This document shows, piece by piece, positions 37,514 to 47,065 of a stretch of 64,000 nucleotides of DNA (positions within the stretch are counted from its first letter, which is position 1; every line of letters starts with the position of its first letter). Made by a program: the position numbers and the translations under genes. Under the pieces are notes generated by a model. The model was not told where the DNA came from. It searched no databases and saw nothing but the letters and a program-made list of their open reading frames with translations. Origin of the DNA: Burkholderia diffusa (lineage in GTDB: Bacteria > Pseudomonadota > Gammaproteobacteria > Burkholderiales > Burkholderiaceae); assembly GCF_902499115.1 (NCBI RefSeq), contig NZ_CABVPN010000014.1, forward strand, positions 62,001 through 126,000, written 5' to 3'.

Positions 37514-38206
37514 ATGAAAAACGTTCCGCACACCGTGACCGACGCCGCCATCGCGACGATCCGCGACCGGATCGAGGCAGGCGTGTATCCGGTCGGCAGC
37601 CTGCTGCCGGCCCAGCGCCAGCTCTCCGAGGAGCTGGAGATCAGCCGCGCGTCGCTGCGCGAGGCGCTCTCCACGCTCGAGGCGCTCGGGATGCTGCGCA
37701 TCCGCGCCGGCAAGGGCGTGTATGTCGAAAGCGCCCAGGCGACGGCCGCCCATCCGTGGCAATTCGCCGAGCAGTCGTCGCCGCCCGACACGTACCAGAT
37801 GCGCTATGCGCTCGAAGGATTCGCCGCGCGGATGGCCGCGCACGTCGTCACCGACGACGACATCGCATGGTTCGAGGACAACCTCGCCGACCTGCACGTC
37901 GCGCTGACCGACAGCGCACTCGACGAAGCGTCGCGGCTCGACTTCGACTTCCACATGCGGATCATCCATCTCGCGGGCAACGCGGCGATCGAGTCGGTGC
38001 TGCGCAGCAGCGCGGACATCATGAAGGAAAGCCAGCGCATGCCGTTCTACCGGCGCGAGCTGCTGCTGTCGACATGGCACGAGCACCGCGCGATCGTCGA
38101 CGCACTGATCGCCCGCGATGCGGCCGCGGCCGGTACGGCGATCGAGACGCACATCGAGAACGCCGCGCAACGCGCGGGCATCTTCTTCCCGACGCCGGGC
38201 ACCTGA
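37514..38206 (+). CDS. GntR-family regulator, FadR/FCD type
   Basis: DNA-binding protein of 230 residues. The N-terminal winged helix (about residues 8-75) includes GSLLPAQRQLSEELEISRASLREALSTLEALGMLRI and KGVYV. The C-terminal FCD all-helical domain (about 90-220) has the metal-site residues Asp/His in DFDFHMRIIHLAGN and HEHRAIVDALIARD. The ATG at 37514 is preferred because an earlier in-frame ATG at 37484 lies within the -10/operator. The neighbour dctA suggests a dicarboxylate or hydroxy-acid effector; this is inference. LldR, PdhR and GlcC are relatives. Confidence 0.85.
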   Translation: MKNVPHTVTDAAIATIRDRIEAGVYPVGSLLPAQRQLSEELEISRASLREALSTLEALGMLRIRAGKGVYVESAQATAAHPWQFAEQSSPPDTYQMRYALEGFAARMAAHVVTDDDIAWFEDNLADLHVALTDSALDEASRLDFDFHMRIIHLAGNAAIESVLRSSADIMKESQRMPFYRRELLLSTWHEHRAIVDALIARDAAAAGTAIETHIENAAQRAGIFFPTPGT

Positions 38207-38456
38207 CGCGGCCGTCGGCCGGCGGTCCCGGCCGCCGCGGCAGCTCATTCTCCGGTCGTGCCCGGTCATCCCCGCCGAAGGATCGCGATACGCGAGCGCG
38301 CGCGTGACGCGCATGGACCTCGCCGAATTCGGTGAGCTGCACCGCGCGGCAAGTCACGCAGTCGCCCGCTTTCGCGCCGGCCAATGAAACAGGCACGCTC
38401 CGCAAATCGCGGGCGCGCCTTTTCTGCATGCGCGCCGTCGCGCCATCAGCGGGCGA

Positions 38457-39515
38457 TCATGCCCCCTCGTGCGTGAAATCGATCAGCACCTTCATCGCAC
38501 GCTGCCGGTCACCGGCCAGCTCGAACGCGCGGTTCGCGTCGCGCATCGGGAACACGCCCGTCACGGCCGGGCGCAAGTCGACGCGCTGCGCATTGATCAG
38601 CTGCACCGCGAGCGCGAATTCCGCATGGAAGCGGAATGAACCGCATATCGACAGTTCCTTCGCGACCACGACGTTCTGCGGCAGGCTGACATCGCCGCCG
38701 AGCCCGAGCTGCACGACGACGCCGCGCGGCCGCATCACGTCGAGGCCGTCGCGCAATGCGCGCTGATTGCCCGAACACTCGATCATCACGTCGAACGTCC
38801 CCTTGTCGGCACCGTAGCGCGCGACCCAGCCGGTGTCCGTCGACGCGTTGATCGCGTGATCCGCGCCGAGCGCGCGGGCAACCTCGAGCGGCGCATCGAC
38901 CACGTCGGTCGCGACGATCTCCGCCGCCCCATGCATGCGCGCCGCCGCGACCGCCAGCACGCCGATGGGCCCGCACCCCGACACGAGCACGCGGCGGCCG
39001 ATCAGCGGGCCCGCGCGCGACACCGCATGAAGCCCGACCGCGAACGGCTCGGCGAGCGCCGCGAGTGACAGCGGCACATGGTCCGCCACCTTCACGCACT
39101 GCGCGGCATCGCACACGAGCGCGTTGCGAAATGCGCCCTGCACGTGCGGCATGCGCATCGCGCTGCCATAGAAGCGCATGTCGAGACACTGGTTCGGAAG
39201 CCCTTCCAGGCAGTAGCGGCACGCGCCGCACGGGCGGCTCGGATTCACCGCGACGCGATCGCCGACCGTCACCGACGTCACGTCCGGCGCAACGGCCGCC
39301 ACCGTGCCGGCCACTTCATGGCCGAGCACCATCGGCTGCTGCAGCCGGATCGCGCCGAAGCCGCCGTGCCGAAAGTAATGGAGGTCTGAGCCGCAGATGC
39401 CGCCCATTGCGACATCGACGCGCACCTGGCCCGGGCCGATCTCGCCCGCGTCCTGCTCTTCGAGCCGCAGGTCGTTCGGACCGTGGATCACGAGACACAT
39501 GCAACGCATACGCAT
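38457..39515 (-). CDS. idnD: L-idonate 5-dehydrogenase-like zinc alcohol dehydrogenase
   Basis: Medium-chain dehydrogenase of 352 residues. GGICGSDLHYFRHGGFG contains the catalytic zinc Cys, GHEVAGTVAAV the zinc His, and CGACRYCLEGLPNQC the structural zinc cluster. VLVSGCGPIGVLAVAAARMHGA is the NAD-binding loop. The whole resembles IdnD, which oxidises L-idonate to 5-keto-gluconate. GGAG lies 7 nt before the ATG at 39515, so I keep the longest start. It follows idnO by 9 nt. Specificity is inferred from the pairing with IdnO; sorbitol/xylitol-type polyol dehydrogenase is an alternative. Confidence 0.8.
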   Translation of the reverse strand: MRMRCMCLVIHGPNDLRLEEQDAGEIGPGQVRVDVAMGGICGSDLHYFRHGGFGAIRLQQPMVLGHEVAGTVAAVAPDVTSVTVGDRVAVNPSRPCGACRYCLEGLPNQCLDMRFYGSAMRMPHVQGAFRNALVCDAAQCVKVADHVPLSLAALAEPFAVGLHAVSRAGPLIGRRVLVSGCGPIGVLAVAAARMHGAAEIVATDVVDAPLEVARALGADHAINASTDTGWVARYGADKGTFDVMIECSGNQRALRDGLDVMRPRGVVVQLGLGGDVSLPQNVVVAKELSICGSFRFHAEFALAVQLINAQRVDLRPAVTGVFPMRDANRAFELAGDRQRAMKVLIDFTHEGA

Positions 39516-39524
39516 GACGTTCTC

Positions 39525-40298
39525 CTATACGGCGCTGGTCAGGCCGCCGTCGACGAACAGCGTCTGGCCGTTCACGAAATCGGATGCGGCCGATGCGAGG
39601 AAGATCGCGGCGCCGCACAGCTCGTCGACGCGTCCCCAGCGGCCGGCCGGCGTGCGCTTGCAGAGCCATTCTGAGAACGCCGCGTCGTCGACCAGCGCGC
39701 GGTTCAGCTCCGTCTCGAAATAGCCTGGCGCGAGGCCGTTCGCCTGGATGCCGTGACGCGCCCAGTCGGCGCACATCCCTTTCGTCAGCATCCGCACCGC
39801 GCCCTTCGTCGCCGCATACGGCGCGATCGTCGGCCGCGCAAGCTCGCTCTGCACCGAGCAGATGTTGATGATTTTGCCGCGGCCGCGCGCGATCATGTGG
39901 CGCGCCACCGCCTGCGCGACGTTGAACACGCCGTCGAGATTCACGCGCATCAGCGCGTGCCAGTCGTCCGGCTCGAATGCATCGAGCGGCGCGCGGCGCT
40001 GGATGCCCGCGTTGTTCACGAGGATGTCGATCGCGCCGACGCGCGCCTCGAAATCGTCGATCGCCGCACGCACCTGCGCATGCTCGGCGACGTCGAACAC
40101 CGCGTAATCGGCCGCGAAGCCTTCCTCGCGGAAATGGTGCGCGAGCGTCGCGGCCTTCTCCTCATTGCGATCGTTGATCACGATCGCCGCGCCGGCCTCC
40201 GCGAGCCCGCGGGCGAGTGTCAGCCCGATCCCGCGTCCGGAACCCGTGATCAGTGCGCGGCGGCCGTCCAGCCGGAACCGGTCAAGCGCGTTGCTCAT
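39525..40298 (-). CDS. idnO: Gluconate 5-dehydrogenase-like SDR
   Basis: Short-chain dehydrogenase of 257 residues. The N-terminal TGSGRGIGLTLARGLAEAG is the NAD(P) motif, with NNAGIQRR and the catalytic Ser/Tyr/Lys in SVQSELARPTIAPYAATKGAV. The pattern matches Ga5DH/IdnO, which interconverts 5-keto-D-gluconate and D-gluconate. A GAGGAGA site lies about 6 nt before the ATG at 40298. It is first in the idnO-idnD pair and divergent from a LysR gene. Its product gluconate would feed GntK and Edd encoded at 18-23 kb. Confidence 0.85.
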   Translation of the reverse strand: MSNALDRFRLDGRRALITGSGRGIGLTLARGLAEAGAAIVINDRNEEKAATLAHHFREEGFAADYAVFDVAEHAQVRAAIDDFEARVGAIDILVNNAGIQRRAPLDAFEPDDWHALMRVNLDGVFNVAQAVARHMIARGRGKIINICSVQSELARPTIAPYAATKGAVRMLTKGMCADWARHGIQANGLAPGYFETELNRALVDDAAFSEWLCKRTPAGRWGRVDELCGAAIFLASAASDFVNGQTLFVDGGLTSAV

Positions 40299-40447
40299 GC
40301 ATGTCTCCTCGTGCCATCGAGCCGACCGCCGGTCGCGGCCGGTCTCGCGATGAGCGTATCTTCGGCGCTCGGCCGGGGCCGCGCCAATGGTCTTTTTTGA
40401 TCCGGTTATCATGAAATCCGATCACCGTCCGCTGCCGCCCGCCCACC

Positions 40448-41338
40448 ATGGAACTCAAGCAATTGCGCGCCTTCGTCACGCTCGCTGAAGAGCTGCATTT
40501 CGGGCGCGCCGCGCAGCGCCTGTTCATCGTGCAGTCCGCGCTGAGCATGCAGATCAAGGCGCTCGAGGAAGATCTGGGCACACGCCTGTTCGAGCGCGAC
40601 CGCCACAAGGTCGAACTCAGCGATACCGGACGCGTGTTCCTGCCCGAGGCGCGGGCGACGCTGCAGCAAGCCGCACGTGCGGAGCAGATGGCGCGGCTGT
40701 CGAGCCGCGGCGAGATCGGCACGCTGCGCATCGCGTTCGTGTCGTCCGTGCTGCCGGCGCTGTTGCCGGCCGTGCTGCGCACGATGCGCGAGCGCTATCC
40801 GCTGATCGCGCTCGAATTGAAGGATCTGCCGACGCCAGACCAGATCGCCGCACTGCGCGACCGGCGCATCGATTTCGGAATGATCCGGCTGCCGGCCGCG
40901 TATGCGGGAATCGACACGCGCGTGGTGCTCGAGGAAGGCTTCGTCGTCGCGCTGCCGCTCGACCATCCGCTTGCCGCGCACGAGACGATCACGCCGGCCG
41001 CGTTGCGCGGACAGCCCGCGTTCGTGCTCGCGCGCCGCTACGCGCCCGGCTTTCACGACGACATGCTGCTCGCGCTGAGCCGCGCGGGCACGACGCTCGA
41101 GATCGCGCAGGAGTTCGGGGAATTCACGACGATGCTCGCGCTCGTCGCGGCCGGGATGGGGATCGGGCTCATGCCGGCGGAAGCCGCGAGCGCGTTGCCG
41201 CCGAACGTGCTCGCGCGGCCGCTCGACCTGGCCGGGCACCGGACCGGAATCGGGCTCGCGTGGACCGACCTCGACAGCCCGCTGAAGCGCGCGTTCGTCG
41301 ACGCGCTCGAACATGTGACGGCGAACGCCGGGCAATAA
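40448..41338 (+). CDS. LysR-family transcriptional regulator
   Basis: Regulator of 296 residues. The N-terminal helix-turn-helix is MELKQLRAFVTLAEELHFGRAAQRLFIVQSALSMQIKALEEDLG, with the LysR wing RLFERDRHKVELS. The C-terminal effector domain (about 90-290) includes GTLRIAFVSSVLPALLPAVL. It is divergent from idnO-idnD across 149 bp and is probably their activator; the inducer is unknown. Confidence 0.85.
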   Translation: MELKQLRAFVTLAEELHFGRAAQRLFIVQSALSMQIKALEEDLGTRLFERDRHKVELSDTGRVFLPEARATLQQAARAEQMARLSSRGEIGTLRIAFVSSVLPALLPAVLRTMRERYPLIALELKDLPTPDQIAALRDRRIDFGMIRLPAAYAGIDTRVVLEEGFVVALPLDHPLAAHETITPAALRGQPAFVLARRYAPGFHDDMLLALSRAGTTLEIAQEFGEFTTMLALVAAGMGIGLMPAEAASALPPNVLARPLDLAGHRTGIGLAWTDLDSPLKRAFVDALEHVTANAGQ

Positions 41339-41368
41339 AAAGCCCGGCCGGAAAAACCGGGCCGGGCT
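41337..41368. terminator. Bidirectional intrinsic terminator
   Basis: AGCCCGGCC-GG (41341-41351) pairs with CCGGGCCGGGCT (41357-41368) around an AAAAA loop, with one bulge. AAAA to the left gives a U-run for the convergent gapA transcript. Confidence 0.78.
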
Positions 41369-41414
41369 CGTTCGCCACGCCGGCCGCCTTGCGGCGGCCG
41401 CGCGACGTGCGGGA

Positions 41415-42425
41415 TTACTTCGCGTTCGCGAACGCGACAGCCGTATCCAGCATGCGGTTCGAGAAACCCCACTCGTTGTCGTACCAGCTCGACACCTTGA
41501 CGAGGCGGCCCGACACCTTGGTCAGCGTCGCGTCGAACGTCGACGAAGCCGGGTTGTGGTTGAAGTCGATCGACACCAGCGGCGCGTCGTTGTAGCCGAG
41601 GATGCCCTTCAGCGCGCCTTCCGATGCTTCCTTCATGATCGCGTTGACTTCCTCGACCGTCGTGTCACGCTTCGCGATGAACGACAGGTCGACGATCGAC
41701 ACGTTGATCGTCGGGACGCGGATCGCGTAGCCGTCGAGCTTGCCGTTCAGTTCCGGCAGCACGAGGCCGACGGCGGACGCAGCGCCCGTCTTCGTCGGGA
41801 TCTGGCTGTGGGTGGCCGAACGCGCGCGGCGCAGGTCTTCGTGGTACACGTCCGTCAGCACCTGGTCGTTCGTGTACGCGTGGATCGTCGTCATCAGGCC
41901 GGTTTCGAGGCCGATCTTGTCGTTCAGCGGCTTGACGAGCGGCGCGAGGCAGTTCGTCGTGCACGATGCGTTCGAGATGACGGTGTGCTCGGCCTTCAGC
42001 ACGTCGTGGTTCACGCCGTAGACGATCGTCGCGTCGACGTCCTTGCCGCCCGGCGCCGAGATGATCACCTTCTTCGCGCCGCCCTTCAGGTGCGCGCTCG
42101 CCTTTTCCTTCGTCGTGAAGAAGCCCGTGCATTCCATCACGACGTCGACGCCCAGCTCGCCCCACGGCAGTTCGGCCGGGTTGCGGTTCGCCAGCACGCG
42201 GATCTTGTCGCCGTTCACGACGAGGTAGTCGCCGTCGACCGACACTTCGCCCGGGAACTTGCCGTGCGCGGTGTCGTACTGGGTCAGGTGCGCGTTGGTC
42301 TTCGCATCGCCCAGGTCGTTGATCGCGACGATCTCGAGATCGTGCTTCTTGCCGTTTTCATAAAACGCGCGCAGCGTGTTGCGGCCGATACGGCCGTAGC
42401 CGTTGATTGCGACGCGAATCGTCAT
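41415..42425 (-). CDS. gapA: Glyceraldehyde-3-phosphate dehydrogenase
   Basis: Glycolytic tetramer of 336 residues that oxidises G3P to 1,3-bisphosphoglycerate with NAD. MTIRVAINGYGRIGRNTLRAF is the NAD-binding N-terminus, and the catalytic cysteine lies in SNASCTTNCLAPL. The later WYDNEWGFSNRM is present. It lies 86 nt downstream of tkt on the same strand and is probably co-transcribed. Both enzymes use G3P made by Eda. Confidence 0.97.
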   Translation of the reverse strand: MTIRVAINGYGRIGRNTLRAFYENGKKHDLEIVAINDLGDAKTNAHLTQYDTAHGKFPGEVSVDGDYLVVNGDKIRVLANRNPAELPWGELGVDVVMECTGFFTTKEKASAHLKGGAKKVIISAPGGKDVDATIVYGVNHDVLKAEHTVISNASCTTNCLAPLVKPLNDKIGLETGLMTTIHAYTNDQVLTDVYHEDLRRARSATHSQIPTKTGAASAVGLVLPELNGKLDGYAIRVPTINVSIVDLSFIAKRDTTVEEVNAIMKEASEGALKGILGYNDAPLVSIDFNHNPASSTFDATLTKVSGRLVKVSSWYDNEWGFSNRMLDTAVAFANAK

Positions 42426-42511
42426 GGTCTATCTCCTGATGGCTGAAAAAATTCGTTTCGTGCAGCTTCACGGTGCGACGCGCGCGGGGGTAGCGCGCGT
42501 CGCGAATGGTT

Positions 42512-44539
42512 TTAGGCCAGCACGGCCTTCGCGGTCTCGACGACGTGCTCGACAGTGAAGCCGAAGTACTTGAACAGCACGCCGGCCGGGGCCGATTCGC
42601 CGAACGTGTCGATCCCGACGACGCCGCCTTCGAGGCCGACGTACTTGTGCCAGAACGCGGTCACGCCCGCTTCGATCGCGACGCGGCGCACGCCGTGCGG
42701 CAGCACGCGTTCGCGGTATTCGGCGTCCTGGCGGTCAAACACGTTGGTCGACGGCATCGACACGACGCGGGCTGCGATGCCCTGCTGCGCGAGCGGCTCC
42801 ACGGCCTTCATCGCGAGTTCGACTTCCGAGCCCGTCGCGATCAGGATGATCTTGCGCGCGACGATCTCTTCGTCCCAGTCCTTCAGCACGTAGCCGCCCT
42901 TCTCGATGTTCGCGATCTGCGAATCCGTGCGCGGGTTGAACGCGAGGTTCTGGCGGCTGAAGATCAGGCTCGACGGACGATCCGCGGCAACCGCGTGGGT
43001 CCATGCGACGGCCGTCTCGACCGTGTCGGCCGGACGCCATACGTCGTGGTTCGGGATCAGGCGCAGGCTCGACACGTGCTCGATCGACTGGTGCGTCGGG
43101 CCGTCTTCGCCGAGGCCGATCGAATCGTGCGTGAACACGAAGATCGACGGGACCTTCATCAGCGCGGCGACGCGCAGCGCGTTGCGGCTGTAGTCGGAGA
43201 ACGTCAGGAACGTGCCGCCGAACGGCTTGTGGCCGCCGTGCAGCGCGAGGCCGTTGATCGCGGCGCTCATGCCGAATTCGCGCACGCCGTAATTGATGTG
43301 GTTGCCCAGCACGACGCCCGCGCCTTCCGGATTCGCGCGGACCGCCTTCGACGCCTTCCAGTTGGTCAGGTTCGAGCCGGTCAGGTCGGCCGAGCCGCCG
43401 AGCAGTTCCGGCAGTGCGGCAGCCAGCCCTTCGATCGCCTGCTGCGATGCCTTGCGGGTCGCGACCGTCTCGGCGCGCTCGTTCGCGCCGGCGATGATCG
43501 CCGCGGCCTTCTCGGCCCAGTCGGCCGGCAGCTTGTTGGCCATCCGGCGTTCGAACTCAGCGGCTTCTGCCGGGAATTTCGCGCGATATTGCGCGAACGT
43601 CGCGTCCCAGTCGGACTCGGCACGCTTGCCGGCTTCCTTCGCGTCCCATGCCGCATAGACTTCCTGCGGAATCACGAACGGCTCCCACTTCCAGCCGAGC
43701 GCTTCGCGCGTCTTCGCGATTTCTTCCGCGCCGAGCGCAGCGCCATGCACGTCGTGGCCGCCGGCCTTGGTCGCCGCGCCCTTGCCGATCACCGTCTTGC
43801 AGCAGATCAGCGTCGGCTTGTCCGACAGCTTCGCCTTCGCGATCGCCGCGTCGACCGCGTCGACGTCATGGCCGTTCACGTTCGGGATCACGTTCCAGCC
43901 GTAGGCCTCGAAACGCTTCGGGGTGTCGTCGTGGAACCAGTTGACGACGTCGCCGTCGATCGAGATGCCGTTGTCGTCGTACAGCGCGATCAGCTTGTTC
44001 AGCTTCAGCGTGCCCGCGAGCGAGCAGGCTTCGTGCGAGATGCCTTCCATCAGGCAGCCGTCGCCGAGGAATACGTACGTGTGGTGATCGACGATCTTCG
44101 CGCCGTCACGGTTGAACTCGTCGGCCATCAGCGCTTCGCCGAGCGCCATGCCGACCGCGTTCGCGAGACCCTGGCCGAGCGGGCCGGTGGTCGTCTCGAC
44201 GCCCGGGGTGATGCCGTATTCGGGGTGGCCCGGCGTCTTCGAATGCAGCTGGCGGAAGTTCTTCAACTCTTCCATCGGCAGGTCGTAACCGGTGAGGTGC
44301 AGCAGCGAGTAAAGCAGCATCGAGCCATGGCCGTTCGACAGCACGAAGCGGTCGCGGTCTGCCCAGTGCGGGTTCGTCGGGTTGTGCTTCAGGTGGCGCG
44401 ACCAGAGCGCAACGCCGATTTCGGCCATGCCCATCGGCATGCCGGGGTGGCCGGAGTTCGCTTGCTGGACGGCGTCCATCGCGAGCGCACGGATCGCGTT
44501 GGCCATCAGGGTGGTAGAGGCGGGAGACGAAGTCGTCAT
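42512..44539 (-). CDS. tkt: Transketolase
   Basis: Thiamine diphosphate enzyme of the pentose phosphate pathway, 675 residues. SGHPGMPMGMAEI, ETTTGPLGQGLANAVGMA, GDGCLMEGISHEA (thiamine motif GDG...N) and HDSIGLGEDGPTHQSIEHV are all present. The ATG at 44539 follows a poor site; an upstream 15-codon extension in frame is unlikely. tkt-gapA is an operon with tkt first. Confidence 0.96.
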   Translation of the reverse strand: MTTSSPASTTLMANAIRALAMDAVQQANSGHPGMPMGMAEIGVALWSRHLKHNPTNPHWADRDRFVLSNGHGSMLLYSLLHLTGYDLPMEELKNFRQLHSKTPGHPEYGITPGVETTTGPLGQGLANAVGMALGEALMADEFNRDGAKIVDHHTYVFLGDGCLMEGISHEACSLAGTLKLNKLIALYDDNGISIDGDVVNWFHDDTPKRFEAYGWNVIPNVNGHDVDAVDAAIAKAKLSDKPTLICCKTVIGKGAATKAGGHDVHGAALGAEEIAKTREALGWKWEPFVIPQEVYAAWDAKEAGKRAESDWDATFAQYRAKFPAEAAEFERRMANKLPADWAEKAAAIIAGANERAETVATRKASQQAIEGLAAALPELLGGSADLTGSNLTNWKASKAVRANPEGAGVVLGNHINYGVREFGMSAAINGLALHGGHKPFGGTFLTFSDYSRNALRVAALMKVPSIFVFTHDSIGLGEDGPTHQSIEHVSSLRLIPNHDVWRPADTVETAVAWTHAVAADRPSSLIFSRQNLAFNPRTDSQIANIEKGGYVLKDWDEEIVARKIILIATGSEVELAMKAVEPLAQQGIAARVVSMPSTNVFDRQDAEYRERVLPHGVRRVAIEAGVTAFWHKYVGLEGGVVGIDTFGESAPAGVLFKYFGFTVEHVVETAKAVLA

Positions 44540-44733
44540 GTCGAGTCCGGAGAACGAGTCGAGGAAACGGGGGCACGGCGGCATCCGGAAGCTCGAGCGT
44601 CAATCGTTCCCGGCGCGCGGTGCGGCGCCTGACGGACGCGAAGCGGACGGAGCCTACGGACGGGGCTGCAAAGCTCGTCATTTTAACAGATGGGCTGACA
44701 TTTCCCTTGTCGGCGCGCGGTGTTCCGGCACGC

Positions 44734-44763
44734 TTTTCCGCGGAACCGCACGCCTCCTATAAT
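44734..44763 (+). promoter_or_regulatory. Promoter for speE
   Basis: A perfect TATAAT at 44758-44763 has a TTTTCC-like -35 at 44734-44739 (18-bp spacing). The start point would be near 44770, which rules out the upstream in-frame ATG at 44720 and supports the GTG at 44801. Confidence 0.6.
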
Positions 44764-44800
44764 TCAGGCGTCGGAACTGCCCGCCCCGAGCGGCCCGCCC

Positions 44801-45658
44801 GTGAACACGACCCTTCTCTTCCATCCCACGCCCGACGCCGCGTACGGCTTCCCGAACGCACGCCGGCTCGCGCACGTCGCGTCGGCGCACCAGCGCATCG
44901 AAGTCTGGGACACCCCGCAGCTCGGCCGCCTCTTCACGCTGGACGGACGGCCGATGACGTCGGTCGGCGACGAATACGTGTACCACGAGTGCATGACGCA
45001 CCCGGCCGCGCTCGCGCATCCGTGCCCGCGCAAGGCGCTCGTGCTCGGCGGCGGCGATGGCGGCGCGGCGCGTCAGCTGCTCAAGCACGCGTGCATCGAG
45101 CGGATCGTCGTCGCGGAACTCGACGACGAGGTGGTCGGCATGGCGCGCCGCTATCTCGACGACGTGCATCAGGGCGCGCTCGACGACCCGCGCGTCGAGG
45201 TCGTGATCGGCGACGCCGCGCGTTTCGTCACGTCGACCGTCGAGCATTTCGACCTCGTCGTGTTCGACCTCACGCCACCCGATTCGCCGGCGGCCGGCCT
45301 CTATACGCGCGAGTTCTACGCGCGACTCAAGCGGATCCTCACGCCGTGCGGCGCGATCTCGATGCATCTCGGCTCGCCGGTGTTCCACACGGCGCGCATC
45401 GCCGCGCTGCTCGCCGACCTGCGCGCGAGCTTCGCGGTCGTCGATCCGTTGTCCGCGCACGTGCCGCTGTACGGATCCCAATGGCTGATGGCGATCGCGA
45501 GCGACACGCTCGATGCGGCCGCGCTGTTCGCGCACGACATCGACGAGCGCCTCGCCGCGCGCCGCGTGCAGGGCCTGCGCTACTACGATGCGCGACTCCA
45601 TGCAGCCCTCTTTGCCCTGCCGCGCGCGCTGCGCGATACACTGGGCGCTCGCCGCTGA
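44801..45658 (+). CDS. speE: Spermidine synthase
   Basis: Aminopropyltransferase of 285 residues that makes spermidine from putrescine and decarboxylated SAM. LFTLDGRPMTSVGDEYVYHECMTHPA, the SAM-like GGGDGGAARQLLKH loop, VVAELDDEVVGMARR and the catalytic VFDLTPPDSPA are intact. The GTG at 44801 lies downstream of the TATAAT box. It is divergent from tkt. Confidence 0.92.
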   Translation: MNTTLLFHPTPDAAYGFPNARRLAHVASAHQRIEVWDTPQLGRLFTLDGRPMTSVGDEYVYHECMTHPAALAHPCPRKALVLGGGDGGAARQLLKHACIERIVVAELDDEVVGMARRYLDDVHQGALDDPRVEVVIGDAARFVTSTVEHFDLVVFDLTPPDSPAAGLYTREFYARLKRILTPCGAISMHLGSPVFHTARIAALLADLRASFAVVDPLSAHVPLYGSQWLMAIASDTLDAAALFAHDIDERLAARRVQGLRYYDARLHAALFALPRALRDTLGARR

Positions 45659-45863
45659 GCTTCCGGGCGGACGCATCGTTCTGCGGGCTGGCCGCGCTTT
45701 CTCCCGCGCTCGACCCGCGACGCGCAGGCCCGGAACGATGCACGCGGGCAACCGGCGTATCCGCGGCACCGCACCGGGCGCCCGCGCGCCAATACCCGTT
45801 GGACTGCAAAACATGGGACCGGAGTAACCGCTCAAGCGCCAACACCGTTCGACAGGAGATTTC

Positions 45864-46280
45864 ATGACCGATCCACGTCCGGCCAACGTGCCTTGGTTGA
45901 CGCCTTACCTGGCCGTGCGCAATGCGCATGCGGCCATCGAGTTCTTCCAGGCCGCATTCGGCTTCGAGTTGCGCGACGTCCTCGACGAGGACGGCGCGAT
46001 CATGCACGTGGAGATGACCTACCGCGGGCAACTGATCGTGATGTTCGCGCCCGAAGGCGCGTTCGGCTCCACCGCGCTCACGCCGAAGAGTGCGGGCGCA
46101 ACCGCCCCGCAGTCGTTTTACCTGTATGTCGACGACGTCGACGCGACCTGGCAGCGCGCGCTCGATTCGGGCGCGAAATCGCTGACCGCACCGCAAGACC
46201 AATTCTGGGGCGACCGCTTCGCGCAGATCGAGGATCTCGACGGCTATCGCTGGGCGCTCGCGCGCCGCCTGAGCGCATGA
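45864..46280 (+). CDS. VOC/glyoxalase superfamily protein (PhnB-like)
   Basis: Small protein of 138 residues of the vicinal-oxygen-chelate fold. TPYLAVRNAHAAIEFFQAAFGFELRDVLDEDGAIMHVEM is the first beta-alpha-beta-beta-beta unit, and SFYLYVDDVDATWQRALDSGA the second. The closing WGDRFAQIEDLDGYRWALA is typical of PhnB-like members. GGAGATTTC precedes the ATG. The reaction is unknown. Its stop overlaps an alternative rsmE start, so the two genes are adjacent on one strand and probably coupled. Confidence 0.85.
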   Translation: MTDPRPANVPWLTPYLAVRNAHAAIEFFQAAFGFELRDVLDEDGAIMHVEMTYRGQLIVMFAPEGAFGSTALTPKSAGATAPQSFYLYVDDVDATWQRALDSGAKSLTAPQDQFWGDRFAQIEDLDGYRWALARRLSA

Positions 46281-46297
46281 ACGGAGCCGCGATACGC

Positions 46298-47065
46298 ATG
46301 AGTGAAGCCACCACCACCGCGGCCGTGCCGCGCTTTTTCGTCGAAGCGGCGCTGCGCACCGACGCGACGCTCGCGTTGCCGGCCGACGTCGCGCGTCACG
46401 CGCAAGTGCTGCGGCTGCAGCCCGGCGACGCGCTGGCGCTGTTCGACGGCAGCGGCGGCCAGTACCGCGCGCGGCTCGTCGAGATCGACAAGCGCAGCGC
46501 GCTCGCGCAGATCGAGGCGTTCGACCCGTCCGAGGCCGAACCGCCCTATCGCGTGACGCTCGCGCAAGGCATCGCCGGCGGCGACAAGATGGACTGGGTG
46601 ATCGAGAAGGCCGTCGAGCTCGGCGTCGCGGCGGTCGTGCCGCTGTCGACCGCGCGCGGCGTCGTGAAACTGTCGGGGGAGCGCGCGGACAAGCGCGTTG
46701 CGCACTGGCGCGGCGTCGTGCGCGCGTCGTGCGAACAATGCGGGCGCAACCGCGTGCCCGACGTCGCGCCGGTACGCGGCTTCGGCGCTTGGCTCGACAC
46801 GCTGCCGGCCGCGCCGTCCGACGGCGAACTGCGGCTGCTGCTGTCGCCGCGCGCGAGCATCCCGTTCGCGTCGCTGCCCGACGCACCGCCCGCGGCGGCA
46901 GTCACGCTGCTGATAGGCCCCGAAGGCGGGCTGTCGCCGGACGAGGAAAATGCGGCACGCGCACACGGGTTCACCGCATTGTCGCTCGGCCCGCGCGTGC
47001 TGCGCACCGAGACGGCCGGCGCGGCTGTGCTCGCGGCGCTGGCCGCGCGCTGGGGCGGCTGGTGA
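46298..47065 (+). CDS. rsmE: 16S rRNA m3U1498 methyltransferase
   Basis: SPOUT-fold methyltransferase of 255 residues. The N-terminal PUA-like domain has HAQVLRLQPGDALALFDGSGGQYRARL. GGDKMDWVIEKAVELGV and the SAM-binding LLIGPEGGLSPDEENAA and SLGPRVLRTETA motifs are characteristic of RsmE. An ATG at 46277 in frame overlaps the VOC stop; the ATG at 46298 has GGAG about 11 nt upstream. Either is possible. Confidence 0.9.
   Translation: MSEATTTAAVPRFFVEAALRTDATLALPADVARHAQVLRLQPGDALALFDGSGGQYRARLVEIDKRSALAQIEAFDPSEAEPPYRVTLAQGIAGGDKMDWVIEKAVELGVAAVVPLSTARGVVKLSGERADKRVAHWRGVVRASCEQCGRNRVPDVAPVRGFGAWLDTLPAAPSDGELRLLLSPRASIPFASLPDAPPAAAVTLLIGPEGGLSPDEENAARAHGFTALSLGPRVLRTETAGAAVLAALAARWGGW

Noticed and set aside
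44720..44800. ATG at 44720 as start of speE
   Set aside because: It lies upstream of the TATAAT box at 44758, so it would not be on the transcript; the extra residues do not match spermidine synthase.
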